Positions 26,186-35,331 are shown, counted from the stretch's first letter. The stretch is 43,018 nt of DNA from Prevotella micans DSM 21469 = JCM 16134 (GCF_000614105.1 NZ_BAKH01000021.1:1-43018), one strand, 5' to 3'. The notes: generated from the sequence alone by a model not told the origin. Numbers and translations: made by a program.

Positions 26186-27153
26186 AGCCATCCTATTAAT
26201 CTTTTTTGTGCACGATACAGACAAATCTGTTTGTTGTGTAAGTGATACAACAGCAATTTCAGATTGAATGTTATTTGTTTACTCTTCCAAATGGCACGGT
26301 CGGCTTCGGGGAAGGTGAGAATCCAGCGGAGGAGGGACACTTTATTGTTTTCAATCAGTTCGTTTTTGGCAATCAGTTTCCATTCATTGGCGGCGCGTTC
26401 TATGTCGCCTTGCATCCATCCGATAGTTTTGAGGAAATCGCAGGCCATTGTTATATTGCCAATCCGCTCCATGGCGCGTTTGCGTTGTTTACCTTTCATT
26501 GTGCTGATGATGGAGTTGGGGTTGGTTTGCATGTAGTGATAGTAGGCCTTATTGATAAAACCGATTCGGTTAGTGAGGGCAAATAGGCGTACGTTCAGGC
26601 CGACATCTTCGTAAAGGTCTAATCCGTCGATGTATCTCTGCCCGCTGTTCAGAATGAACTCTCTCTTAATAAGCTTGTTCCAGGATGAGCCGTGCATGCG
26701 CATTCCTATCATTGCAAGGACGCATTCTTTGCCGGTTGTACCACGATATTGCTCTATTAACTTCACGGATTGTCCGCGGTCTTCGTAGTAATTGCAATAA
26801 ACAATATCCAGATCATCAGCTATTGCTTTGTCGTATAACTCCTGCAGAGCGTTCGGTTCTAACCAATCGTCACCGTCGGCAAATGTTATGTACTCTCCGC
26901 GGGCAGCATCCAATCCGCTATTACGGGCGGTTGCCGAGCCGGAGTTTATTTGATGGCGGATGATTTTAATGTTCCTTACAGGGTGCTTTGCGGCACATTG
27001 CTTTAGGATTTCTATGGTTTTATCGGTCGATGCGTCGTCCACGAAAATGAATTCGGTTTCATCTAATGTTTGCTTGAACAGACTTTCAGCACATCTCACG
27101 ATGAAATCCTGTACATTATATAATGGTATAATGACGGAAACTTTAGGTCTCAT
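26182..27153 (-). CDS. glycosyltransferase family 2
   Basis: A 323-residue GT-A glycosyltransferase starting MRPKVSVIIPLYNVQDFIVRC. VDDASTDKT near residue 39 and TFADGDDWLEPN near 90 provide the nucleotide and DxD motifs; NSGSATARNSGLD is the usual donor-site text. The last third is helical and basic. Its start lies 30 bases from the palindromic repeat at 27183-27302, so its upstream region is that repeat. It is coupled to the next gene through an ATGA overlap. Confidence 0.9.
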   Translation of the reverse strand: MRPKVSVIIPLYNVQDFIVRCAESLFKQTLDETEFIFVDDASTDKTIEILKQCAAKHPVRNIKIIRHQINSGSATARNSGLDAARGEYITFADGDDWLEPNALQELYDKAIADDLDIVYCNYYEDRGQSVKLIEQYRGTTGKECVLAMIGMRMHGSSWNKLIKREFILNSGQRYIDGLDLYEDVGLNVRLFALTNRIGFINKAYYHYMQTNPNSIISTMKGKQRKRAMERIGNITMACDFLKTIGWMQGDIERAANEWKLIAKNELIENNKVSLLRWILTFPEADRAIWKSKQITFNLKLLLYHLHNKQICLYRAQKRLIGWL

Positions 27154-27182
27154 AATGGGCTTTCTGCGTGCTTTTGAAATTA

Positions 27183-27302
27183 CATACGGTTGCGCATAAA
27201 TTTCTATACGTATCCCGATAAATTTTTATACGGGAAGAAATTTACGGGGATACGGGAAGAAATTTGCGGGCATACGTATAGAAATTTATGCGCAACCGTA
27301 TG
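27183..27302. repeat. palindromic array of 22-bp units (31-bp perfect inverted repeat)
   Basis: 27183-27213 and 27272-27302 are perfect inverted repeats of 31 bp. The 58-bp spacer holds two direct 22-bp units (ATACGGGAAGAAATTT..., from 27228 and 27250), and the right arm is a third unit in register at 27272. The left arm is therefore an inverted copy of the same unit. The whole can form a large cruciform or RNA hairpin. No TAnnTTTG promoter is inside, so it does not look like an invertible capsule promoter. Confidence 0.9.
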
Positions 27303-27472
27303 CATTTTCCAGAGAAAACGAGAAGCTCCCTGAAGCAAGGCGTTCCGACTATTTTCAGAACCTTAGAAAACAGTCTCCGGACTGCGAAATGAAATGCCAT
27401 TAGGTACCCTATCACTACCAATTGAATGGCTATTCCTTTTGCTCTGTCAATGTACTCGATTCTCTTATTCAT
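27242..27472 (-). pseudogene. acyltransferase 3 remnant (N-terminal end only)
   Basis: The first 54 or so codons read MNKRIEYIDRAKGIAIQLVVIGYL..., the standard start of membrane acyltransferase-3 proteins (normally about 330-370 residues with ten helices). Just after LVFSGK the reading frame runs into the 22-bp palindromic array and the rest of the gene is missing. Its start overlaps the flippase stop by 8 bp, so it was a normal operon member before the loss. The product cannot be active. A deletion associated with the repeat is the simplest explanation. Confidence 0.75.
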
Positions 27473-28925
27473 GCTTTGTTATAGCTGATGTTCTGTTTTT
27501 GATGATTTCCACTATATACCTTAATTCTCTGGATCGGGTTAAATAGGCTACAGTGAAAAAGAAAATAGCTCCGAGACAGGTACCGAAACCAAGTCTTATA
27601 AATTGATTTTCAGTCCATATTGTTGCAAAAAATATTACTGCTCCTGTCGAGAAAGCGTAAAGAATTGAGGGGAGCATATCGCGGAATTGCTTTATGATTC
27701 CAAAGTTCATGAGGCGCCCCGTGTAATAAGAATTGATAATCATACTAAGAATCGCACCCACAACTGAGCCGATACACATGTAGACTATACCCATCGGGAC
27801 TGTCAAAATGAGAATTACTATGGTGAGTATCTTCTTTATTACTTCGAGTTTGAAGAAGAGGTCGGAGCGTCCTTTGGCTTTTAATAGACTTAAATTGAGT
27901 ACATGTACGTGCCACCACATTCGGTCGAGACAGAGTATTTGAAGATATATCACGCACGGAAGCCATTTCTCTGTAACGAGAACAACGATGAGCGGCTTGG
28001 CGAGTGTTGCCAACCATATCATTATAGGGAAGATTACGAATGCCGAAGTACGGAGCATTCGGCGGAAAGATGATAGCAGAGCTTCGTCGTCGTCCTGAAG
28101 TTCGCTAAGTACAGGATAGGCCACGCTCTCAACAACTCCGGTTATGGTCTTGGTTGGAAGGTTTGCATATCCATCGCTTCGGGAATAATATCCGAGGTCT
28201 TTAGCCGAGAATGCTCTTCCGATGATGATTGAATATAGGTTCTCGAAGATGGTTGCCAGGATGGAAGATGCGAGTATTTTGGAGCCGAACCCGAATAGGG
28301 CTTTAAATGATTTCTTGGAGAATTGCAGCTTGGGAATCCAATGCTGATAGTACCAATAAAGAATGTATTTCAGCAAAAGGGTGAGGAATAGAGGATAAAC
28401 CAACGACCAAACGCCGAAGTCCATAAAAGCTAACGCGATGGCGAATAAGCCTGAAACAACGGTGGTTATTACGTTGATGATACTCTTCTTGCGGAATTCC
28501 AGATGGATGGAAAGCCTTACATCCTGAATGCTTACAAAAGATGTGAGAAAGATGAGGAGCGCATAAACACTGACTATCTTTTGCAAGATGGGCTCGTGGT
28601 AGAAGTCGGCAATAAGCGAACTGCATAAAAACAGTATGAGACTTATAAGGGATGACATGCCGACATTGACTAGAAAGACCGTAGAATAGTCTTTTTCGGT
28701 TCGGTTCTTCTTTTGGATTAACGCCGTACCAAAGCCGGAATCAATCAACGCATAGGCTAACATCATGAAAATTCCGACCATAGCTATTAGTCCATAGTCG
28801 GAAGGCGATAGCAAACGGGCCAAGATTACTCCTTGAATAAACCCGAATGCCTGGATGGAAAACTTCTCTATAAAGCCCCAAAGAACTCCGGAGATTGTTT
28901 TATTTCGGATATTTCCTTTCTCCAT
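27465..28925 (-). CDS. Wzx-like polysaccharide flippase
   Basis: A 486-residue inner-membrane protein of the MOP/MVF (polysaccharide export, Wzx or TuaB-like) superfamily with about 12-14 hydrophobic helices. The start, GVLWGFIEKFSIQAFGFIQGVILARLLSPSDYG (key part ILARLLSPSDYGLIA), is the classical conserved first hairpin. It would flip the undecaprenyl-linked repeat unit to the periplasm for the EpsG/Wzy-like protein at 20990-22141. It follows the glycosyltransferase-like gene at 28935 by 9 bp. No defect seen. Confidence 0.9.
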   Translation of the reverse strand: MEKGNIRNKTISGVLWGFIEKFSIQAFGFIQGVILARLLSPSDYGLIAMVGIFMMLAYALIDSGFGTALIQKKNRTEKDYSTVFLVNVGMSSLISLILFLCSSLIADFYHEPILQKIVSVYALLIFLTSFVSIQDVRLSIHLEFRKKSIINVITTVVSGLFAIALAFMDFGVWSLVYPLFLTLLLKYILYWYYQHWIPKLQFSKKSFKALFGFGSKILASSILATIFENLYSIIIGRAFSAKDLGYYSRSDGYANLPTKTITGVVESVAYPVLSELQDDDEALLSSFRRMLRTSAFVIFPIMIWLATLAKPLIVVLVTEKWLPCVIYLQILCLDRMWWHVHVLNLSLLKAKGRSDLFFKLEVIKKILTIVILILTVPMGIVYMCIGSVVGAILSMIINSYYTGRLMNFGIIKQFRDMLPSILYAFSTGAVIFFATIWTENQFIRLGFGTCLGAIFFFTVAYLTRSRELRYIVEIIKNRTSAITKHE

Positions 28926-28934
28926 CGATGATGT

Positions 28935-30197
28935 TTAAGCGTGCGAAAGACCTGCTTTCCAAAGCAAGAACCTGGCTTCTGCGTTGTGTAATCCGTTATA
29001 GATTTTGAGTCCTAAGAGAGTTCTGAAGAAGCGTTTCCATCTTCTTTTCTTCGAAACTCCGAGCTTCTCCATGTCGTAATACTCTTTTGTCGGGACAGAA
29101 TTTTCCATGAATTGAATGTGCTCCGCAAACTTCTCTTTAATGAATAGCCAGTCGTTCTCGTAGTTTTGGGGTAAAGGGGCGGGGGCATTTTGTTTTACTA
29201 GAATCCATTCCAGATAATCGGACACGGTGTTTCCAAGTGGACATTTGGCGTATTCTTTGAACTCGTAGTCGAGCATTAATCCTAAAGTCTCGTAGCTTAG
29301 CATGTCTATCATCACTGAACGTACACCAGCTTTTGCGGCAGTTAATGAACTTCCGGCCCCCGAAACGAATACATCAATCTTCTTTAAAGCCTTCAGTGGC
29401 AGCGGAAACAGATAGCCGGTGATGATTAATCGCACATTTTGAAGTGGCTCGAATTGAGCTTTTATCCGGTCGATTGTCTTTTGTTCGAATGCCCCTCCAA
29501 AGAAGACGACGGTTATTGCACTGTCTGAATGCTTTTCTGCAAAGTTGATGAACCCTTGAATTATTGGCGGAATGAAAGGTTTTTCGAGTCGTCCGATGTA
29601 TCCGATATTGTATTCACTCCGCTCTATTTGCTTAATTAGCGGATGTTCATAATCCTCTATCGAATTATGGCAACAGCATGCCAAACTGCGACATTCATCG
29701 AGTTGCAAGTCCATATATCCCTTAAAGAAATGCTGCATCACCTCATTGGTGATGCAAGCCATCTCTCTGCGAGCATATTTAAACTCATAGAACTCGATTA
29801 CTTTCTCGTCTACCCGCTCGTTTTGTTCATCAAGAAAAATAACGATATGCTTTGCTCCGATACGCTCTGCAAGCGCTTCTCCCCAATAGCAGGTGTAGTC
29901 TGTTCCGGTTTCAATAACTACTTCGTCTTGATTTTGAGGAATGAACCTTTCAAAGATATCGACAAGTTTACGCCGTTGCTTTTTGCTATACTCGCTCGGC
30001 ATGTCGAGTATAAAAGGAATGTATGGCCCAAGGAACCTCTCCATTCCTTGAATAAGAACCTTCTTGCCGCCGCTGGTTGGAATCACAACAACATTCCATC
30101 CCTGCGCTTCCATATATATTATCTTGTTGCGATAGTATATCGGTCCGCCGGCAACGACATCTGCAAATCCGCAAATAACAACGTAGGTTTTATTCAT
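28935..30197 (-). CDS. putative GT-B glycosyltransferase
   Basis: A 420-residue protein with a GT4/GT-B look. The N-terminus is YVVICGFADVVAGGPIYYRNKI with a glycine-rich loop; NIGYIGRLEKPFIPP near residue 210 starts a donor-type domain; VFVSGAGSSLTAAKAGV near 290 occupies the donor-phosphate position, with Ser-Ser instead of the E-x7-E pair. It resembles capsule glycosyltransferases found beside flippases in Bacteroides, but the family is uncertain. It overlaps the acyltransferase gene upstream by 4 bp. Confidence 0.65.
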   Translation of the reverse strand: MNKTYVVICGFADVVAGGPIYYRNKIIYMEAQGWNVVVIPTSGGKKVLIQGMERFLGPYIPFILDMPSEYSKKQRRKLVDIFERFIPQNQDEVVIETGTDYTCYWGEALAERIGAKHIVIFLDEQNERVDEKVIEFYEFKYARREMACITNEVMQHFFKGYMDLQLDECRSLACCCHNSIEDYEHPLIKQIERSEYNIGYIGRLEKPFIPPIIQGFINFAEKHSDSAITVVFFGGAFEQKTIDRIKAQFEPLQNVRLIITGYLFPLPLKALKKIDVFVSGAGSSLTAAKAGVRSVMIDMLSYETLGLMLDYEFKEYAKCPLGNTVSDYLEWILVKQNAPAPLPQNYENDWLFIKEKFAEHIQFMENSVPTKEYYDMEKLGVSKKRRWKRFFRTLLGLKIYNGLHNAEARFLLWKAGLSHA

Positions 30198-31290
30198 TCC
30201 CCCAACGATAGACTCTTACGAGAATCGAATGCTTTAAATATGGGCTTCTCTACAAACCGGATTCTCAATAAATCAATGACTACACAAACAAGATATACAA
30301 GCAGAACGGATAGCAAGGCATGAAGCCACATGTAAGACGAATTATAGAAAGACGCATTCTTCAACACATCACCCCACAACCACTCGCGCATGGCATCGCT
30401 GTTGCCATGTATTAAAAGGACTCCAAAAGTGGCTGTTGCAATCTTGTTAATCCAACGATTGTTTTTCATCTTCAAATCTTTAAAGAACAAGAACATGGAA
30501 ACCGAACACAACAAGGCCATTATCTTGTTAGAGTTACTCACAAAGTAATAAGTGTCCCAAATACTAGTGTTGATGCCTCTATACTTGAAGAAGTAGAACA
30601 GCAAAAGAATACTCGCCATTGCCGTTATCAAACTCGTTGCCATGAATAGGAAGCTGTGTTTCGAGAATATAGCATGCCATATAAGCGTATGTAGGAGCCA
30701 ATTAAATATATCACCACGAACCATGCGATATTCTCATAAAACCCGAACGGGATGAATGTTCCAATAACGGAATATATTCCAACCAAGAGAATAAGAAGAT
30801 AGCGGAACTCTCTTTCGTTCATCGAGTGTATCAACTTATTCACAAAGGGAATTAGCAGATAAAGGCATAGAAACGAGCCGACGAAAGATTGACCAACTCC
30901 CAAAGGAATAGCGAGGAGCATCTGATAGAGTTCACCCCATGAGAAACTCCTCCCGCTAAGGAGAAACAACAGGTATATAACCGTTGTATAGAACTGAACT
31001 TCGAAAACCAGCTTGAAAAACTTCTGCCACGAGAAACTTTTCTGACACATGAAATACCCGGTTATTAGCACAAAACAGTTTATACCCGTTTTTCCACCCC
31101 ATCCATATAAAGTCATGAACAACATATTAGCTGTGGGATGAGTCGGATTGAAGAAATCTGCAATTTCACTGTTCACCACATAATGATGCGCAATAATCAT
31201 TAGCATCAATAGGATGCGGAACAGCTCTAAATTGGAACTTCTAACTGTAGGTGAAACAATGGGTTCTGTTCTTGTTGCTTCGTGATTCAT
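30194..31290 (-). CDS. acyltransferase 3 family membrane protein, one-base frameshift
   Basis: Two frames form one protein of about 365 residues. The first part (SNLELFRILLMLMIIAHHYVV, with the catalytic His pair region, and CFVLITGYFMCQKSFSW) covers the N-terminal helices; the second (HAIFSKHSFLFMATSL to FVEKPIFKAF) covers the C-terminal helices. Joining them needs one extra base near 30675 (probably GGG instead of GG in TATGGCAT). Acyltransferase-3 proteins O-acetylate or otherwise acylate exported polysaccharides at the membrane. The gene lies between the SDR gene and the GT gene, with a 4-bp overlap to the latter. Function fits the modification part of the locus. Confidence 0.82.
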
Positions 31291-31301
31291 CTTCTCGATG
31301 T

Positions 31302-32024
31302 CTATATTGTTCCGGAATCTACGTGTATATTTTGTCCTGTGATGCTCTGTGCCTTATCGCTCAGGATAAAGGCCACTGTTTCGGCAACGGAGTTAATCGA
31401 AGTTGCTTTTTTGAGTGAAGTGCGCTTGTATATTCTGTCTTTTTGCTCTTCGGTTAGTGTGGAACTCATGCTTGTTTCCATGAAGCCGGGAACCACGATA
31501 TTGCTTCTGATGCCGAGCTCGCCCCATTCTCTTGCAGTATCTTTCGAGAAAGCCTCCAAAGCTCCCTTCGATGAGGCATACATGGCCAGACCTTTATAGC
31601 CGGTGTGGGCGCTGATGGACGAGATGTGAACAATGCAGCCTCGGGTGTGATGCAGCAGCATATTGCGAATGGCATATTTGGTTATCATCATCGGCGTGAA
31701 CACGTTTACGGCATACATCGCTTGAAGTTTTGCGAGGTTCAGATTGGTCACAATGTCGTCGTAAGCGATGGCGGCGTTATTCACGAAGCCGTGTAAGCGT
31801 ACTTTGTTCGATACGAAGTCTTTAAAAATAGATTGCCTGACGTTATCGGAGTCCGACAAGTCTACGCTTTTGAAATATAGACGGTCTTGGTATTCTCCTT
31901 GCAGCTTTTGAAACTCTTCGCTGAAACTGCGGGCAATACCGTAAACGGTATGACCTTGTTGCAAAAGCACTCTGCATATCTCGAGTCCGACGCCACGGGA
32001 GCAACCTGTTACTAAATAGTTCAT
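31302..32024 (-). CDS. short-chain dehydrogenase/reductase (FabG-like)
   Basis: A 240-residue classical SDR. The cofactor motif is TGCSRGVG (residues 6-13), NNAA is at 82-85, and the catalytic Ser near 136, Tyr149 and Lys153 (YASSK) are all present. Closest in style to 3-oxoacyl-ACP reductases. Located two genes from a dedicated acyl carrier protein and ligase, it may reduce an acyl group on that carrier; alternatively it could act on a sugar nucleotide. It is separated from the ligase gene by 190 bp containing a 22-bp repeat array. Confidence 0.85.
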   Translation of the reverse strand: MNYLVTGCSRGVGLEICRVLLQQGHTVYGIARSFSEEFQKLQGEYQDRLYFKSVDLSDSDNVRQSIFKDFVSNKVRLHGFVNNAAIAYDDIVTNLNLAKLQAMYAVNVFTPMMITKYAIRNMLLHHTRGCIVHISSISAHTGYKGLAMYASSKGALEAFSKDTAREWGELGIRSNIVVPGFMETSMSSTLTEEQKDRIYKRTSLKKATSINSVAETVAFILSDKAQSITGQNIHVDSGTI

Positions 32025-32067
32025 CTTTTTTATTCTATTCTGGAATATGAGTAATTCTATATCTTGT

Positions 32068-32177
32068 CTGTCCTAGGAGTAGACGTCATCTGTCCTAGGA
32101 GTAGATGCTGCCTGTCCTAGGAGTAGACGAGCACAAGTATAGGACTTGTTGAGCACGGGTATAGGACTTGTTCCATT
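32068..32177. repeat. 22-bp tandem array, 5 units
   Basis: CTGTCCTAGGAGTAGA starts at 32068, 32090 and 32112; two diverged units (AAGTATAGGACTTGTTGAGC, GGGTATAGGACTTGTTCC) follow in register at 32134 and 32156. The period is 22 bp throughout. It fills the gap between the SDR and ligase genes. Confidence 0.88.
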
Positions 32178-32214
32178 TGGTAATGTATTAGAATGTGATG
32201 CACTCCCCAATTAC

Positions 32215-33429
32215 TTATCGTTTTAGTTTGCCTGTTCGCGTTAGTGAAAAGGCCTCTACGAATTTTATTCTGCGGGGAATCTTGAAATCCTGCAACCTGC
32301 TTTGCAGCTGTTGTCTTACGTCTAATTCCGTGAGTTGCGCCCCTTCATCCAATTGCAGTTCTGCGCAAAGAACGTTGCCAAGTATGGCGTTGGCTTTACC
32401 ATATACCAAGGATTGACGCACGCCTTGAATGCTGTTGATAACCTCTTCAACCTCTTGCGGATTTACCTTGTAGCCTCCAACGTTGATGAGTTCGTTCTTT
32501 CGGCTTTTGAATTTGAATAGCCCGGCAGCTTCATCCACCCATTCTATCAGGTCGCCCGAATGATAATAGTCGCCATCGAAAGCGAAACTATTTGATTGGC
32601 CTAATAAGGAACGATGAATCAACAACTCGTCGTCTACCACTCGGAACAGGCTTCTATTCCTTTCCGGTATCTGGAAATATTCGCCTTTAGCTGCGAACAA
32701 CGTGCCCGCTTCGGTGGAAGCATACACGTTGTTAATCTTTGCTTGCGGGAATATCCTGTGTATCTCTTCGTGCAAATGCGTATCCGACTTCTCGCCTCCC
32801 AGCGTAACACGAACAACCGATGGATATTCCTTCTCAACAGGCAGCAATAAACGATAGAATGTGGGGGTGGCTGAGATGTGGGTAATACCATACTCGGCAA
32901 TCTTGCGATACACTTCTTTCCGACTGTCGTTGAACACATCAACCAGTGTGTTTTTATTCTCGAAAGCCTGAAAGAACACCTGTAAGCCGGCCATGTGAGT
33001 GGGATTATAGGCATAGCCCCACACCTGATCCCGATATTTATCGCCTGTACGAACAGAGCGTGTGAGCGTGTCGATGGAATGAACTACTTGTTTCGGCTGT
33101 CCGGTTGTCCCCGATGTGAAAATCGTAATCGTGGAAGTAGATTTCTGCATAGCCGTTATAAGCTCGTCGATATGCTTAAAAGAGTATTTGGGCAGTGCCA
33201 CCGGCTTGTTGATAAGCATGGGGTCTATGCCCGACATTTCAGAAATCGACAGATCGGAATCCAACAGCACCAAAGGCTGGTTCGTAGCAATTGCCTTTAC
33301 CAGATTTGCGAAGAACGCGAAGAGCGTATCGGCCTTATGATAGGGATAGTATTCCTTGTGCAGCTGAATCTCCTCCAGCAGCATAGCATACGAATACGCT
33401 CGGTCTCTGTCATAAAGGAATATCGCCAT
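32215..33429 (-). CDS. AMP-forming acyl ligase (ANL superfamily, MenE-like)
   Basis: A 404-residue adenylate-forming enzyme. The phosphate-binding motif is TIFTSGTTGQPK (about residues 102-113), YHSGDLIEW lies near 290, and the C-terminal catalytic lysine is in TGKLKR (Lys401), the last residues. It is shorter at the N-terminus than typical acyl-CoA synthetases and comparable to MenE-type proteins. It overlaps the ACP gene by one base, so its likely partner is that carrier: it would activate a carboxylic acid and load it on the ACP. The acid is unknown. Confidence 0.85.
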   Translation of the reverse strand: MAIFLYDRDRAYSYAMLLEEIQLHKEYYPYHKADTLFAFFANLVKAIATNQPLVLLDSDLSISEMSGIDPMLINKPVALPKYSFKHIDELITAMQKSTSTITIFTSGTTGQPKQVVHSIDTLTRSVRTGDKYRDQVWGYAYNPTHMAGLQVFFQAFENKNTLVDVFNDSRKEVYRKIAEYGITHISATPTFYRLLLPVEKEYPSVVRVTLGGEKSDTHLHEEIHRIFPQAKINNVYASTEAGTLFAAKGEYFQIPERNRSLFRVVDDELLIHRSLLGQSNSFAFDGDYYHSGDLIEWVDEAAGLFKFKSRKNELINVGGYKVNPQEVEEVINSIQGVRQSLVYGKANAILGNVLCAELQLDEGAQLTELDVRQQLQSRLQDFKIPRRIKFVEAFSLTRTGKLKR

Positions 33430-33653
33430 TACTTCTTTAGTTTAGCATAAATCTCTGAAACTGTGTTCACGAGTCCGTCTTCAAAGATGTCGATATCGAA
33501 AGCATCTTCTATCTTCACTGTCAGTTCTGCTAAGTCGAAGGATGTTAGGCCAAGGTCATCGCGAAGATTATCTCCTTCGTGAATTTCCTGTAGCAGTTCT
33601 AACCCTTTTACTGCTCGTATTTCATTGATAATTTCTAATACCTTTTCTTCCAT
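33429..33653 (-). CDS. dedicated acyl carrier protein
   Basis: A 74-residue ACP. The phosphopantetheine site is DDLGLTSFDLAEL with Ser38. I chose ATG 33653 (MEEKVLEI...); the preceding GTG would add three residues. It is acidic and helical, the usual length for ACP. It is set between an acyltransferase gene and a ligase gene with 1-bp overlap to the latter, which indicates a carrier dedicated to polysaccharide modification and not the fatty-acid-synthesis AcpP. The FkbH-like protein at 14549-16168 is another possible partner. Confidence 0.88.
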   Translation of the reverse strand: MEEKVLEIINEIRAVKGLELLQEIHEGDNLRDDLGLTSFDLAELTVKIEDAFDIDIFEDGLVNTVSEIYAKLKK

Positions 33654-33658
33654 TATAT

Positions 33659-34225
33659 TCACTTTAATAAATTCTTTTCTAACTCTTTGTATTTTTGTGC
33701 TCTAGGGATAATAGCCTTTAAGGGATTTCCACTATATATAGTATTCGCCTTACAATTGGACACGACGACAGATAATGCGCCAATTGCTGCTCCTTCTTTG
33801 ATCACAACACCAGGTAATATGACTGAGCCGCACCCTATGATTACATGTTTCTCTAATATTACTGGAGAGTTTTGAACATTAGTATAAATATCCGGCACCA
33901 TGGGATTCGACATCGCATTGCCTGAATAATCGTCACTGCTCGAATAGATACTCACCCTCCCAGACACTCCACAGAAATCAGAGATCACAATCTTTTCGTT
34001 CCCTATTAATGATACATAGCAAGCGATGTGTACATAGTTCCCAATTTCTATCGATTTACCTGCAGATATGATGGAAAAGTCATCTATCCTAACATGATTT
34101 CCAATCGAGACATTCTGTGGGTTATATATCCGACTATAGCGACTGATGAATACATCGTTTCCATACGATTTGAGTCCTAATACAGATAGTTCTTCTTCTG
34201 AATAAAAAGATGTTTCCCTTTTCAT
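33659..34225 (-). CDS. hexapeptide-repeat (LbH) acyltransferase
   Basis: A 188-residue left-handed beta-helix acyltransferase (WbbJ/maltose-acetyltransferase-like). Hexapeptide repeats run from about residue 30 (VSIGNHVRIDD) to IIGCGSVILPGVVIKEGAAIGALSVV and the closing YSGNPLKAI. ATG 34225 overlaps the upstream aminotransferase stop as ATGA. Following an FdtB-type aminotransferase and preceding an ACP, it is a good candidate to transfer an acyl group from the ACP, or from acetyl-CoA, onto an amino sugar. The gene is more A+T-rich than the aminotransferase. Confidence 0.85.
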   Translation of the reverse strand: MKRETSFYSEEELSVLGLKSYGNDVFISRYSRIYNPQNVSIGNHVRIDDFSIISAGKSIEIGNYVHIACYVSLIGNEKIVISDFCGVSGRVSIYSSSDDYSGNAMSNPMVPDIYTNVQNSPVILEKHVIIGCGSVILPGVVIKEGAAIGALSVVVSNCKANTIYSGNPLKAIIPRAQKYKELEKNLLK

Positions 34226-35331
34226 TTTATGACACAATCAATGGTTCTTTGGATGTCTTCTTCACTCAACGCGTGATGCATCGGCAGGCAGATTACGCTG
34301 TTTGCCATCTTTGTGGCTTGCGGAAGATTGGAAGGATTGGCACCTTCTAATCCACGGTAGGTGGAGAACTCGCTGATGAGGGGATAGAAATAACGGCGTC
34401 CCCAGATACCTTGGGATTTCATTTTGAAGTAAAGTTCATCGCGGGTGAGACCGTATTTTTCGGAGTTGACGAAAATGGGGAAATAACTGTAGTTGTGGCG
34501 AACGCCGGGCATGTCGTTCCAGAAAGATATGCCTTCGACATGCTGTAAAGCTGTGCGATAGGTTTGGGCTACCTGACGGCGGGCGGCGATGGCGGCATCT
34601 ACTTGTCGAAGGTTCAACAGCCCATAGGCTGAGCGAATTTCGTCCATTTTACTGTTAATGCCTGGAGCGACGACTTCTGTTTCACCGGCGAATCCGAAGT
34701 TTTTGAGGTAGTCGATGCGTTTTTTTGTTTTTTCGTCGTGCATCACAAGTGCTCCGCCTTCAACGGTATTGAAAACTTTGGTGGCGTGGAAGCTGAGGGT
34801 TGCCATATCGCCGGCATTTATGATGCTTTGGTCGTTCACTTTGACTCCAAAGGCGTGGGCGGCATCGTAGATGACTTTTAGGCCGTATTTATCGGCTATT
34901 TCCTGGATGGAGTCGGTGGCGCATGGTTTTCCGTAGACGTGTACGGGCATGATGGCTGTTGTGCGTGGGGTTATGGCGGCTTCTATCTTATTTGGGTCGA
35001 TATTGCCTGTTTTTGGGTCGATGTCGACGAAGACGGGTTTGATTCCGTTCCACCAAAGGGCGTGGGTTGTTGCTACGAAGCTGTAGGGTGTTGTTATTAC
35101 TTCGCCTGTGATGTGGAGGGCTTGCAGAGCTGTGATTAGGGGCAGGGTTCCGTTGGTGAAGAGGCTTATGTAGGGTACACCGAGATATTTGCAGAGTGCT
35201 TCTTCGAGTTGTTGATGAAACGACCCGTTATTGGTTATCCATTTGCTTTCCCAGATTTGTTCGAGGAGTTTTTGGAACTCATCGAGATTGGGCAAGAGTG
35301 GTGAGGTGACGGTTATGATGTCTTGATTCAT
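34222..35331 (-). CDS. DegT/DnrJ/EryC1/StrS aminotransferase (FdtB/QdtB-like)
   Basis: A 369-residue PLP enzyme. Motifs: FTNGTLPLITAL, TTPYSFVATTHAL, MPVHVYGKPC, YDAAHAFG and LSFHATKVFNTVEGG, where Lys185 carries PLP. The SFHATK form is that of FdtB, QdtB and related 3-amino-sugar transaminases, as opposed to the SFNGNK form of the other DegT protein at 9552-10811. It would make an amino sugar nucleotide, the presumed acceptor for the acyltransferase downstream. The matching dehydratase/isomerase is not in the window. It overlaps glf by 4 bp. Confidence 0.88.
   Translation of the reverse strand: MNQDIITVTSPLLPNLDEFQKLLEQIWESKWITNNGSFHQQLEEALCKYLGVPYISLFTNGTLPLITALQALHITGEVITTPYSFVATTHALWWNGIKPVFVDIDPKTGNIDPNKIEAAITPRTTAIMPVHVYGKPCATDSIQEIADKYGLKVIYDAAHAFGVKVNDQSIINAGDMATLSFHATKVFNTVEGGALVMHDEKTKKRIDYLKNFGFAGETEVVAPGINSKMDEIRSAYGLLNLRQVDAAIAARRQVAQTYRTALQHVEGISFWNDMPGVRHNYSYFPIFVNSEKYGLTRDELYFKMKSQGIWGRRYFYPLISEFSTYRGLEGANPSNLPQATKMANSVICLPMHHALSEEDIQRTIDCVIK

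Noticed and set aside
27183..27302. Invertible capsule promoter flanked by inverted repeats
   Set aside because: The spacer contains only further 22-bp units and no TTTG or TAnnTTTG promoter motif in either orientation, and no invertase gene is nearby.
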